Part shown: positions 25,229 to 33,296 of the stretch, one piece after another
Position numbering within the stretch: the first letter of the stretch is position 1
How the letters are laid out: the number at the start of each line of letters is the position of its first letter
Origin: Bradyrhizobium sp. WSM3983
Lineage (GTDB): Bacteria > Pseudomonadota > Alphaproteobacteria > Rhizobiales > Xanthobacteraceae
DNA: 64,000 bases
Reading direction: 5' to 3'
Assembly (NCBI RefSeq): GCF_000473045.1
Contig: NZ_AXAY01000015.1
Span: 62,001 to 126,000 of the forward strand
The notes under the pieces: model-generated
What the model was told of the DNA's origin: nothing
Databases searched by the model: none
The model's input: only the letters and a program-made list of their open reading frames with translations
Translations under genes and position numbers: made by a program

Positions 25229-26170
25229 ATGGGTAGACTTTCCCCGGCGTTTGCCTTTGTCGTCTTGGTGCTTTCCGTTGTTCCGGCTTGGTCATGTGAT
25301 CCCAACGAAGAATGCAATCGTTGTCTTGCGTCGGCCTTTGGTCATTGCATTCAAAGGGGCAACGATCCTGTCTGCGAAGCGAGAAAGAGGGCCTGCCAGG
25401 TTGCTCCGCCAATCGTTAATACGCCGGGCTCTCCGATGGGACCAGGAGGACCGCTGGGGCAGGGCGGACCGGTCCCTATCAATGTACAGCAATGCATTGC
25501 AAACCTATCGGCGTGCCCAGCGCAGATAATTGCAACTATAGGGTATCAGACGGTCAAACCGATAGTTGATCACTATATCGGTTTCCTTCAAAATCAAGCC
25601 GGCAACAATGTGTATGGGCTCGATCAGTCAGTAATAAATCGGATTCAATCATTCTACTCTGTAGACCTGCACAACGTGCGGTTCGCCATCAATATCAACA
25701 CCATTCACGGATCAAATATTACTATCGGGAACACAATCTATTTTGTGAAGGCGATGGATTTCAATGACGTGAATGACGCTTGGACTTTGTATCACGAACT
25801 TGAGCACGTTGGTCAGTACGCTCAGCGGGGCGGAGTGGAGCCATTCCTTTCAGAGTATGTGCTAAAGGCGGGTGGTAGTGTTTTGAGGGGCGGCAATTCA
25901 ATCGACATCCATGACAATATTGATTTGGAGGGCGCGGCGAACGCGAAGGCAAATCAAATTGCGAGCTCAGGGCCTTCCCCGGTGACATACCCGGGAGGAC
26001 CTCCACCGCAGCCCCCGGGACCCTCGGGCATCCCTCCGGTCCCCCCAATGGGCAGCGTTTGCAGGACACCCGTCATGGTTTGCATGCTTCCCATGGCTGG
26101 GCCACAGGGCATTAGCTGCTTCTGCGGAACTCCCTACGGACCTTCGAATGGAGTTGTGACTCGGTATTGA
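25229..26170 (+). CDS. Secreted Cys-rich protein with an eCIS-core/DUF4157-like HELEH motif
   Basis: ATG 25229 (GAGGGG upstream) gives 313 residues. A signal peptide (MGRLSPAFAFVVLVLSVVPA) is followed by a Cys-rich segment (CDPNEECNRCLASAFGHC and QCIANLSACPAQ). The core, GLDQSVINRIQSFYSVDLHN through GNTIYFVKAMDFNDVNDAWT, ends in LYHELEHVGQYAQRGGVEPF. This is the zinc-protease-like HExxH motif of the DUF4157/eCIS core domain. A Pro/Gly-rich tail (PGGPPPQPPGPSGIPPVPP) and a last Cys cluster follow. eCIS-core domains usually mark cargo of contractile injection systems; none is visible here. AT content is higher than that of its neighbours, which suggests transfer. Confidence 0.65.
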   Translation: MGRLSPAFAFVVLVLSVVPAWSCDPNEECNRCLASAFGHCIQRGNDPVCEARKRACQVAPPIVNTPGSPMGPGGPLGQGGPVPINVQQCIANLSACPAQIIATIGYQTVKPIVDHYIGFLQNQAGNNVYGLDQSVINRIQSFYSVDLHNVRFAININTIHGSNITIGNTIYFVKAMDFNDVNDAWTLYHELEHVGQYAQRGGVEPFLSEYVLKAGGSVLRGGNSIDIHDNIDLEGAANAKANQIASSGPSPVTYPGGPPPQPPGPSGIPPVPPMGSVCRTPVMVCMLPMAGPQGISCFCGTPYGPSNGVVTRY

Positions 26171-26662
26171 GACGTTTTGTGACCGGGATGGATCGGGCCT
26201 TGCTCAAGCGCTCCTCAAGGCGGGTGCTCGTTGTCTTCTGATATCCAAGCTCTTTGCTTCGGGGTTCGCGGCGGAGATGACAGCAAGCAACTCGCTCGCA
26301 GCTGCCCTGCGAGCGGCGGAAGACCAACTCCGCGGACAACTGTGCTATTCCCAGCTGGCATTCTGGTCCGGGTCTCGATTATCGGGGATGGTTCGAAGAT
26401 GATCTCTGTTCGTAATCGAGGCCTGGCAGAGAAGGTGCGCCTGTGGCGCAAGCTCGGCTGTTGGTGGATCACTCAGACTGACCGGTGACGGTATCTCAGG
26501 GAAGGCCGGCGATACTCTAAGAGGAGGTCGTTTCGGCTTATCATACGTCCGCTGCGCCGATTGATCTCGATACTCACCGAAGATGGCTTGCGTCCAAACC
26601 GAGCAAAATTTCCTGTGAATTCAGTATCGAAAAGTTCTGACGGATAAGCCGTCTGGGCGGCG
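26171..26662. other. Gene-free stretch upstream of the IS21 element
   Basis: Short open frames on both strands show no family resemblance and no ribosome sites. I see no gene or repeat that I can support here. Confidence 0.4.
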
Positions 26663-26703
26663 GCGATCAAGGTGAGAACTCAGCGACAATCAGGGTGAGA
26701 CTA

Positions 26704-26764
26704 CGCCGATGGGGCCGGACCGAAGGGAGGGCGTAGCCCGACCGGAGGACCGGCCCCATCGGCG
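26704..26764. repeat. Long inverted repeat upstream of istA
   Basis: CGCCGATGGGGCCGG at 26704-26718 pairs perfectly with 26750-26764 across 31 bases. It lies inside the IS21 element, between the left end and istA, where a transcript hairpin could block read-through translation from outside promoters. Confidence 0.7.
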
Positions 26765-26846
26765 TCGCGCGTTTTTGGATCCGTCTGGCGGCCGGGTGCG
26801 GCTGGTGCAAGCTGTTGATTCGTCTCGACAAGAGGGAATCGATGCC

Positions 26847-28379
26847 TTGCCTGGCCTTCACATCACCGACCACCAGATGAGGCTGTACATGAACTACCGA
26901 TTGACATTGTCCCCCGAGGCCGCCGCGGCCAAGGCGGGGTTCTCGAAAGCGAGTGCGTATCGGATTGAGGGGGATTCGCGCCCGCCATCGCAAAAGAAGG
27001 CGCCGAGGGGTCGGCGACGGTCCGATCCGCTCGCGTCCTATTGGGACGCCGAGATCGTTCCGATCCTGAAGGCTGCGCCCGGCATCCGCGTGATCGGCGT
27101 GCTGGACGAACTGCGCCGACGGCATCCCGACCTCAACCCGAACATCCGACGCACGCTGGAGCGGCGCATCAATGCCTGGCGAGCGCTCAACGGCCCCGAA
27201 CAGGACGTGATCTTCCGTCAGGAGCACGAGCCCGGCCGTCTGGGTCTGTCCGACTTCACGGACGTGAGCGCGCTCGGCATTACCATCGCGGGTGCGGCGC
27301 TCGATCACCGACTCTATCACTTCCGACTGGCGTTCTCTGGCTTCGGGCATGCCCATGTCGTGCTCGGCGGCGAAAGCTTCGTCGCCCTGGCCGAGGGTTT
27401 GCAGAACGCCCTATGGGCGCTCGGCGGCGTGCCGCGGGAGCATCGCAGCGACAGCCTGTCGGCGGCGTTCCGCAATCTGGCGGCCGACGCACGGGAGGAT
27501 CTGACACAGCGCTACGCCGCGCTGATGGGCCATTACGGCATGACACCAACGCGCAACAATGCGGGCATCGCACACGAGAACGGCTCGATCGAGAGTGCAC
27601 ACGGTCATCTCAAGCGAGCGCTGGAGGATGCGCTGTTGCTGCGGGGCACACGCGACTTCGCCAGTCTCGATGCCTACCGGGCTTTTGTCGACGAGATTGT
27701 CGGCCGGCGTAATGCCAACCTCATCAAGCGGATCGCGCTCGAGAAGGAGGCACTGGCGCCGCTGCCGAAGGGTCGCACGACCGACTTCGAGGAGAAGGTG
27801 ATCCCGGTGACGTCGTCAGGCGGCTTCATTTTGAGACGCGTGTTCTACACCGTGCCTTCAAGATTGATTGGCCATCGCCTGCGTGTGCGCATCTTCGACG
27901 ACCGGCTCGAATGCTTCCTCGGCGTCACGCCGGTCGGCACGCTGCGGCGGGGTCGGCCTGTGTCGGAGAGCCAGGGCGGGCATGTCGTCGATTATCGGCA
28001 CGTCATCCATGCCTTGCGGCGCAAGCCGATGGCGCTCGTCAACCTCGTCTATCGCGACCAGCTCTTCCCGCGCGCGGCTTACAAACGTCTGTTCGAGACC
28101 TTGCGGGAGCACGGTGACGACCGACGCGCCTGCAAGGTGACGGTCGAGCTTCTGGCGCTGGCCCACGAGCGGGCCTGCGAAGCCGAGCTCGCCAAGGCGA
28201 TCGCGATCGACCTCGATGCCGGACGGTTACCCGATCTTGCCGCATTGCGCGATCGCTTCCGACCCGAGACGGCCTCGATCCCGAGTGTCGCCGTCAAGCT
28301 GGCGCCGCTCGACGTCTACGATGAGCTGGCTTCCGTCAGCATCGTGTCGGCCCACTCGAACCTGGGAGACGCAGCATGA
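26847..28379 (+). CDS. istA: IS21-family transposase IstA
   Basis: The TTG at 26847 is the preferred start: GAGGGA lies nine bases upstream, and the product then begins MPGLHITDHQMRLYMNYR, as IstA proteins do. An upstream in-frame ATG at 26709 lies inside the hairpin. The 510-residue product has an N-terminal HTH (SPEAAAAKAGFSKASAYRIE) and an integrase core with LSDFTDVSALGITIAG (first Asp). REHRSDSLSAAFRN (second Asp) and NAGIAHENGSIESAHGHLK (Glu) complete the DDE triad. It appears intact. Its stop overlaps the istB ATG. Confidence 0.92.
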   Translation: MPGLHITDHQMRLYMNYRLTLSPEAAAAKAGFSKASAYRIEGDSRPPSQKKAPRGRRRSDPLASYWDAEIVPILKAAPGIRVIGVLDELRRRHPDLNPNIRRTLERRINAWRALNGPEQDVIFRQEHEPGRLGLSDFTDVSALGITIAGAALDHRLYHFRLAFSGFGHAHVVLGGESFVALAEGLQNALWALGGVPREHRSDSLSAAFRNLAADAREDLTQRYAALMGHYGMTPTRNNAGIAHENGSIESAHGHLKRALEDALLLRGTRDFASLDAYRAFVDEIVGRRNANLIKRIALEKEALAPLPKGRTTDFEEKVIPVTSSGGFILRRVFYTVPSRLIGHRLRVRIFDDRLECFLGVTPVGTLRRGRPVSESQGGHVVDYRHVIHALRRKPMALVNLVYRDQLFPRAAYKRLFETLREHGDDRRACKVTVELLALAHERACEAELAKAIAIDLDAGRLPDLAALRDRFRPETASIPSVAVKLAPLDVYDELASVSIVSAHSNLGDAA

Positions 28380-29218
28380 CCAGCATAGCGTCCTCCATCG
28401 ATGCCGCCCGCGTCGAGCTGCTACTCAATGAGCTGCGTCTGCCCGGCGTCAAGGCGATCTGGCCGAAACTCGCCGCACAGTCGGACAAGGAAGGCTGGCC
28501 CGCCGCCCGCTTCCTCGCAGCCCTTGCCGAGCACGAGGCAGCCGATCGTACCCGCCGTCGCATCGAGCGACACATGGTGGAAGCGCGTTTGCCCGCCGGC
28601 AAGACGCTCGCCACGTTCGACTTCGAAAGCGTGCCGATGCTGTCAAAGGCACAGGCGATGGCACTCGCCGCCGGCGACGTCTGGTTGAAGACCGGCGCCA
28701 ATCTGCTGCTGTTCGGTCCCCCCGGCGGAGGCAAGACTCATCTCGGCGCAGCGATCGGCCTGGCTCTCGTCGAGGACGGTTGGCGCGTTCTCTTCGCACG
28801 CACCACCGATCTGGTGCAGCGGCTGCAGGTAGCGCGGCGCGAGCTGGCGCTGGAGTCCGCGATCGCCAAACTTGACCGCTACGACCTCCTGATCCTCGAC
28901 GACATCACATATGTGAGCAAGGATCAGGCGGAAACCAGCGTTCTGTTCGAGCTGATCGCCTCCCGCTACGAGCGACGCTCGCTGCTGATCACAGCCAATC
29001 AGCCCTTCGGCGATTGGGGGCGTATCTTCCCAGATCAAGCAATGACGCTGGCAGCCATCGATCGTTTGGTCCACCACGCCACGATCCTCGAGATGAACGT
29101 CGAGAGCTACCGTCGAAAAGTTGCTCTCGATCGCAAGCGCGGTCCAGGCCGGCCGCCCGTTCACGCTACGCCAAACGAGCTCGACAAAGCGGTGATTGAC
29201 GCTGACATCGCCGTTTGA
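28376..29218 (+). CDS. istB: IS21-family helper ATPase IstB
   Basis: This 280-residue AAA+ helper for IstA has the Walker A motif LLFGPPGGGKTHLG near residue 120, Walker B LLILDDITYV near 180 and a DnaC-like sensor LITANQPFGDW. The start ATG overlaps the istA stop (ATGA at 28376-28379). It appears full length, so the element is potentially active. Confidence 0.92.
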   Translation: MTSIASSIDAARVELLLNELRLPGVKAIWPKLAAQSDKEGWPAARFLAALAEHEAADRTRRRIERHMVEARLPAGKTLATFDFESVPMLSKAQAMALAAGDVWLKTGANLLLFGPPGGGKTHLGAAIGLALVEDGWRVLFARTTDLVQRLQVARRELALESAIAKLDRYDLLILDDITYVSKDQAETSVLFELIASRYERRSLLITANQPFGDWGRIFPDQAMTLAAIDRLVHHATILEMNVESYRRKVALDRKRGPGRPPVHATPNELDKAVIDADIAV

Positions 29219-29333
29219 TTGTCGCGCAGCGTCAATCAAAGCTTGCCAAACCCGCGGCCAGCGTCAATCATTGTCTGACTCGGCCGCCTCGTCTCATCTT
29301 GATTGACGCGCCGCTCTCATCCTGTTTGTCGCT

Positions 29334-29816
29334 CCATAGCCGTCGGAAGTTGGCTGCCGGTTCGGGTAATTTGTGCTTAGAAATCAATGTGCAAGCGCCG
29401 TCCTGTATGATTGAGTGGGAGTAGCGCGGCCGGCCGCAATCGCGCAGTCCAGCGTAGTTTTGTGAAGTATGCTCGGTTCGTCGCGCCAATAGTCCGAACG
29501 AAGAGGGGTGCTAGGGATTTATCCCGGCAGAATCCAGAAATCCATTGCGTCTTCACTTTGGCGTATCGTAGCGCGCTCGATCGTACAAAAAGGACTCTAG
29601 GGAAAGGGGACGCACGAACTGTTGGCGACACCAGGTCTCCTTGGAGAATCTGCTCTTGAAGGAGGTTCGCACAAAAAAAGCGGTCGGCTATAAAGCCGAC
29701 CAGTTTGGGAGGTTCGGTGCAGGTAGCTCCCCGGGAGCGAGCCTGGTATTGCCGGGCAGCTCCAAAATATGTGCGAGGACCTGTTTGATCTGGCTCTTCC
29801 GTCGATACGGGCGCCT
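29334..29816. other. Gene-free stretch right of the IS21 element, with one terminator
   Basis: I see no supported gene. Only the minus-strand intrinsic terminator at 29673-29701 is recognisable. Confidence 0.4.
29673..29701 (-). terminator. Intrinsic terminator of the 29817-30647 gene
   Basis: On the minus strand GGTCGGC-tttata-GCCGACC forms a 7-bp perfect stem, followed after two bases by seven T. It lies 116 bases past the stop of the minus-strand hydrolase gene. Confidence 0.85.
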
Positions 29817-30647
29817 TTACGCTGGCTTCACAAGTTCGCGGGCGAGGTCGAGCGGCATGTCCACCATGACGTCGTGTCCACAAGGCATTTTGGTAACTCG
29901 CCAGCCCGGCAACCCGGCCACCTTCGCTGCGTAATAACGGAACGGGCTTGGATCCCAGCCCTCGGCCAAAATGAAGACGCGCTCCTTTATGGCGGAGCCG
30001 GCTCCGGTTAGCAGCACTGGCATTTCAAAGGTCGCCAGTGCCTGAGGCACGCACCGCCGATCAACCCACGCGCGCTTCTGCTCGATGACCTTGAAACCTT
30101 CGGCTGGAGCAGGTGCCATCAGACCGCTATTGTTCTTGATGGCACTTCCCCGAAATCCCTCAATGAAGGCCTTGGAGTTCTCGCGTGATAAAGCAACCTC
30201 GAGGCACTTGTTCAGTGACTGCTCATGCTCGGGAATGAAGGCGTCCAGGTACACCAATGTCCGGATTCGCGAAGCCATCCGGTCGGCGACCCCCGTTATC
30301 ACCATCCCTCCGTATGAGTGGCCACAAAGGATCACGTCGGAGAGTTCCTCTGCCTCGACGACCCCACAGACATCACGAATGTGGGTCTCGAGCGTGACGT
30401 CTTGACCGTTGAGGTGCGCGCGTTCTCCCAAGCCCGTAAGGGTAGGGGTAAATACCGTGTGTCCCTTAGAGCGAAGTTCACTGGCAACGTCGCGATAACA
30501 CCAGCCCCCGTGCCACGCTCCGTGCGCAAGTACGAACGTAAGCGGCGATCTGACCTCAGCGCTTTTCGCGCTGTTTGAGCTCGTGAGCAGGGAGCTCGTG
30601 ACAATGGCTCCCGCTACAGCGTTGCCGATCAACTGTCGACGATTCAT
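29817..30647 (-). CDS. Exported alpha/beta-hydrolase (esterase-like), twin-arginine leader
   Basis: This 276-residue protein begins MNRRQLIGNAVAGAIVTSSL, a Tat-type leader. The mature part has VLAHGAWHGGWCYRDVASEL (oxyanion region), the nucleophile elbow CGHSYGG with Ser111, and a C-terminal PCGHDVMVDMP histidine. The family contains plant-type esterases, hydroxynitrile lyases and bacterial salicylate-type esterases. A periplasmic esterase at the entry of a catabolic cluster could release the transported substrate from an ester. It is divergent from the ABC importer; the shared gap holds two tripartite sites and one TetR-type palindrome. Confidence 0.82.
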   Translation of the reverse strand: MNRRQLIGNAVAGAIVTSSLLTSSNSAKSAEVRSPLTFVLAHGAWHGGWCYRDVASELRSKGHTVFTPTLTGLGERAHLNGQDVTLETHIRDVCGVVEAEELSDVILCGHSYGGMVITGVADRMASRIRTLVYLDAFIPEHEQSLNKCLEVALSRENSKAFIEGFRGSAIKNNSGLMAPAPAEGFKVIEQKRAWVDRRCVPQALATFEMPVLLTGAGSAIKERVFILAEGWDPSPFRYYAAKVAGLPGWRVTKMPCGHDVMVDMPLDLARELVKPA

Positions 30648-30674
30648 GCGCGTTCTCCTTCAAATTGAGTAGTG

Positions 30675-30705
30675 GTTCGTAAGGGAGAACATGTTCTTAT
30701 ACATG
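30675..30705 (-). promoter_or_regulatory. Tripartite operator site A (GAACATGTTC-N8-GAAC)
   Basis: On the minus strand the site reads catgtataagaacatgttc followed by eight bases and GAAC. The first 19 bases are identical to site C at 42644-42662. It lies 28-58 bases upstream of the exported hydrolase start. Confidence 0.7.
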
Positions 30706-30924
30706 TACACCCCGCGTCGCAATCTTATTTGCCAGCACGCGTCGACGCTCGCTGGGCGCCGCGTTTGAAAAACACACCATTCTAGATCACAGCTTGAGCG
30801 TGCTTCTTCGCTCGGCGGCGAGGTCAATCGTCCCGGACCACGAGCCATTGGAGTCGCGATGCGGCGCACTCGCGCCCTTCCGGGAGCTGACCCCCGAGCC
30901 GCGCTCTCACGTTACAAATATATA

Positions 30925-30936
30925 GACCAAATGGTC
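30925..30936. promoter_or_regulatory. TetR-type palindrome GACCA-AA-TGGTC
   Basis: The exact 12-mer recurs (in the opposite orientation) at 47207-47218, downstream of a TetR gene. A 15-of-20 match to the surrounding 30921-30940 lies directly upstream of that TetR gene. It is a probable operator 156 bases before the ABC binding-protein start. Confidence 0.6.
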
Positions 30937-30995
30937 GTTAAATGCAATGTTGTCACGTTGGCAGTTTGTGTCGCGTTGACTTCCTGCTTATCTGT

Positions 30996-31027
30996 GCATA
31001 TAGCAGAACATGTTCGCATCTAGGAAC
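30996..31027 (+). promoter_or_regulatory. Tripartite operator site B (GAACATGTTC-N8-GAAC)
   Basis: GCATATAGCA precedes GAACATGTTC (31006-31015), then eight bases, then GAAC (31024-31027). It lies about 65 bases upstream of the ABC binding-protein ATG. Confidence 0.7.
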
Positions 31028-31091
31028 ATACTAGCGCGACCGTCCAAGAGCTCAAGAGAGCCGAAAGCTGGAACCAGTGAGGGAGGTAGTC

Positions 31092-32360
31092 ATGTCGTCC
31101 AATTCGTTGCGCCATTTGACCAAGATTAATCGCCGAACCTTGATCGGAGGCGCGGGCAGCTTCGCGCTGGCTCACGCTGCGGCTTCGAAGCTTGGGATGC
31201 CCTACATTGCGAACGCCGCCGCCGCGGATCCAATCAGGATTGGAATGATCTACGCCAAGACCGGTGCCGTGGCTGATCAGGCGGAGTACATGGCGCAAGG
31301 AAGCTTGCTGGCTCTCGAGACCCGCAACAACACCCTTTTGGGTCGTCAGGCGGAGGTCATTTGGCTCGATGAGCCGACGTCGCAAGCGGCGCAGCAAAAT
31401 GCCGAGCGCCTGGTCGGCGAGCATAATGTGGTCGGCATTGTTGGCGGCTCCCTGAGTTCGAGCGCGCTCGCAATATCGGCGGTCGCAAAAAAGTCGAAGA
31501 TTCCGTTCGTTGCCGCCAACGCGGGGGCGATCGATCTAACTGGACGGCTTTGCAGCAAATACACTTTCCGCCTGCAGCCCCCGGCAGACGTTCATACCCG
31601 CGTGCTCGCGCCATACTGCGCGGGCCTTGGCAAGAAGTGGTATCTCCTCACTGCGGCTTTTGCTTTCGGGCAAGATATCAAGCGTTCTTTCACCGAATTC
31701 GGTGCGGCGAATGGAATCACCCTTGTGGGTGCCGATGAGGTCCCGGTCAACACGGCTGACTACAGCTCATTCATTCTCAAGATCCGCGCCGCCAAGCCCG
31801 ACGTCGTTGTCGGAGGGGTGCCGGGCAGCGATATCTCCACGTTTCTGAAGCAGTGGAACGAGTTGGGCATGAAGGGCAAAATTCCGTTCGCGGAAATTGC
31901 CGTCGGCGCCACGGATCTCTGGGGCGTGGGTCCGGAAGCCGCGGACGGTCTGTTCACGATCAACTGGTACCACAAGAACCCCAACAATCCGCCCGAAGAG
32001 CAAGCGATGGCGGCAACATATGAGAAAAAATACAAGCGTCCCGCGGCCGACAAGACCTGGATGGGATGGATGGCAATGAACGCGTTGCTCGATTCGGTAG
32101 AGACCGCGAAAACCACCCAGCCTGGAGCAGTCGTAAACGCGCTCGAAAATTGGGGAGTTCAGCGCGGCGGCGTGAAGGCGGGTTACCGCGCGTTTGACCA
32201 TCAGATGGTAAATCGTTTGCTCGTCGTCGGTATCAAACCCAAAATCACCGACAAATGGGACTACTTCGACATTCTCGCCGAGACGCCCTCGAACGACGCT
32301 GAGATCGACAAGGTCTTCGGCGCGCAAACCGAAACCGCGTGCAAGATGGATGCGCTCTAG
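31092..32360 (+). CDS. ABC transporter substrate-binding protein (Liv/HAAT type)
   Basis: ATG 31092 is preferred; GAGGGAGG lies just upstream. The 422-residue product has a twin-arginine leader (INRRTLIGGAGSFALAHAAA). A Peripla_BP_6 domain follows: IRIGMIYAKTGAVADQAEYM, ERLVGEHNVVGIVGGSLSSS and KKSKIPFVAANAGAIDLTGR. This is the periplasmic receptor of the importer encoded by the next two genes. Tat export of a Liv receptor is a little unusual. The ligand is presumably the aromatic or alicyclic substrate of the cluster rather than an amino acid. Confidence 0.92.
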   Translation: MSSNSLRHLTKINRRTLIGGAGSFALAHAAASKLGMPYIANAAAADPIRIGMIYAKTGAVADQAEYMAQGSLLALETRNNTLLGRQAEVIWLDEPTSQAAQQNAERLVGEHNVVGIVGGSLSSSALAISAVAKKSKIPFVAANAGAIDLTGRLCSKYTFRLQPPADVHTRVLAPYCAGLGKKWYLLTAAFAFGQDIKRSFTEFGAANGITLVGADEVPVNTADYSSFILKIRAAKPDVVVGGVPGSDISTFLKQWNELGMKGKIPFAEIAVGATDLWGVGPEAADGLFTINWYHKNPNNPPEEQAMAATYEKKYKRPAADKTWMGWMAMNALLDSVETAKTTQPGAVVNALENWGVQRGGVKAGYRAFDHQMVNRLLVVGIKPKITDKWDYFDILAETPSNDAEIDKVFGAQTETACKMDAL

Positions 32361-32426
32361 GTCTCGGGTGAGGCGGACGCCGCGGTTCCGACTAGAGGGA
32401 CGCGGCTCCTTCAATGGGAGCACTTT

Positions 32427-33296
32427 ATGTTCGATTTGATCCTGTCTCAGGTCGTAAATGGGATGGTTCTGGGCTTCCTCTACGTTCTCATCGCCGTAGG
32501 ACTCTCGGTCATCTTTGGAATGCTCGGCATCGTGAACTTTGCGCACGGCGCTTTCTTCGCCATCGGTGCCTATCTTGCGTTGATGCTGAACCGGGATTTC
32601 GGATGGGCAGCGGCGTTGCTGGCGCCGCTGTTTACCGGTCTCATCGGCATGCTCGTCGAGTTCGTGCTGATACGACGGCTCTATGGAAAGGAGCCGCTAC
32701 TGGGTCTGATTCTTACGTTTGCGCTGGCGTTGTTCTTTGAGGCGAGCCTTCGTCTTGTATTCGGCGCCGCTCCGTTGCCTTTCAACCCACCAAAATTCCT
32801 TGCGGGGTTCGTCGAATATGGTCCGGTGCTAATCACCAAATATCGCATCGTCGTCCTGGCTGTGACGGTCTTTGCGCTCGTCGCGTTCTGGAGTTTTCTT
32901 GAATACACGCCGTTCGGGCGGATCATTCGCGCCGGCTCGCGCGACGCGGAAATGGTAGGGCTTCTCGGCATCAATCTTCCGATCGTCTTGAGCAGCGTTT
33001 TTGGCATCGGCTGCCTGCTTGCCGGCCTCGCGGGCATGCTTTCCGGTCCGCTCTGGACCGTCAATCCTTCGATGGCCGCAGGCGCGATCATGCCTGCCTT
33101 CGTCATTGTCACTATCGGCGGTCTGGGCTCGTACGCCGGAGCGATCATCGCCGGCGTCCTTGTCGGCGTGGTGACGGCGATGACGATTCAATTTTATCCC
33201 GATTGGTCCAGTGCAGCGATGTACGTCCTAATGGCAGTCATCCTGCTGGTTCGTCCGCGCGGCCTCTTCGGTGAAAAGTGGGAGAGGTTCGAATGA
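32427..33296 (+). CDS. livH: ABC transporter permease LivH
   Basis: This 289-residue membrane protein of the BPD-type HAAT family starts at ATG 32427 (GGGAG upstream). Hallmarks are NGMVLGFLYVLIAVGLSVIF, GMLGIVNFAHGAFFAIGAYL and the GGLGSYAGAIIAGVLVGVVT coupling segment. Its stop overlaps the ATG of the fused LivM-LivG-LivF gene (ATGA at 33293-33296). It pairs with the LivM domain of that protein in the membrane. Confidence 0.93.
   Translation: MFDLILSQVVNGMVLGFLYVLIAVGLSVIFGMLGIVNFAHGAFFAIGAYLALMLNRDFGWAAALLAPLFTGLIGMLVEFVLIRRLYGKEPLLGLILTFALALFFEASLRLVFGAAPLPFNPPKFLAGFVEYGPVLITKYRIVVLAVTVFALVAFWSFLEYTPFGRIIRAGSRDAEMVGLLGINLPIVLSSVFGIGCLLAGLAGMLSGPLWTVNPSMAAGAIMPAFVIVTIGGLGSYAGAIIAGVLVGVVTAMTIQFYPDWSSAAMYVLMAVILLVRPRGLFGEKWERFE

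Larger units (their letters stand above)
26683..29333 (+). mobile_element. IS21-family insertion sequence
   Basis: It encodes istA and istB in the usual overlapping order. GCGACAATCAGGGTGAGA at 26683-26700 is matched in inverted orientation by 29315-29332 (16 of 18 bases). Further degenerate copies of the end repeat occur at 26663-26677 and, inverted, at about 29293-29310, as expected for the multiple transposase sites of IS21 ends. The left edge could therefore be about 20 bp further out. No target duplication was identified. Confidence 0.85.
30648..31091. promoter_or_regulatory. Divergent control region of the exported hydrolase and the ABC importer
   Basis: This 444-base gap holds two GAACATGTTC-N8-GAAC elements (30675-30696, minus orientation, and 31006-31027) and one GACCA-AA-TGGTC palindrome (30925-30936). 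Each tripartite element lies within 85 bases of one of the two starts. It looks like a doubly regulated promoter region responding to an IclR and a TetR protein. Confidence 0.6.

Noticed and set aside
26112..26488. Overlapping short frames on both strands upstream of the IS21 element
   Set aside because: No ribosome sites, no family resemblance, and mutually exclusive frames.
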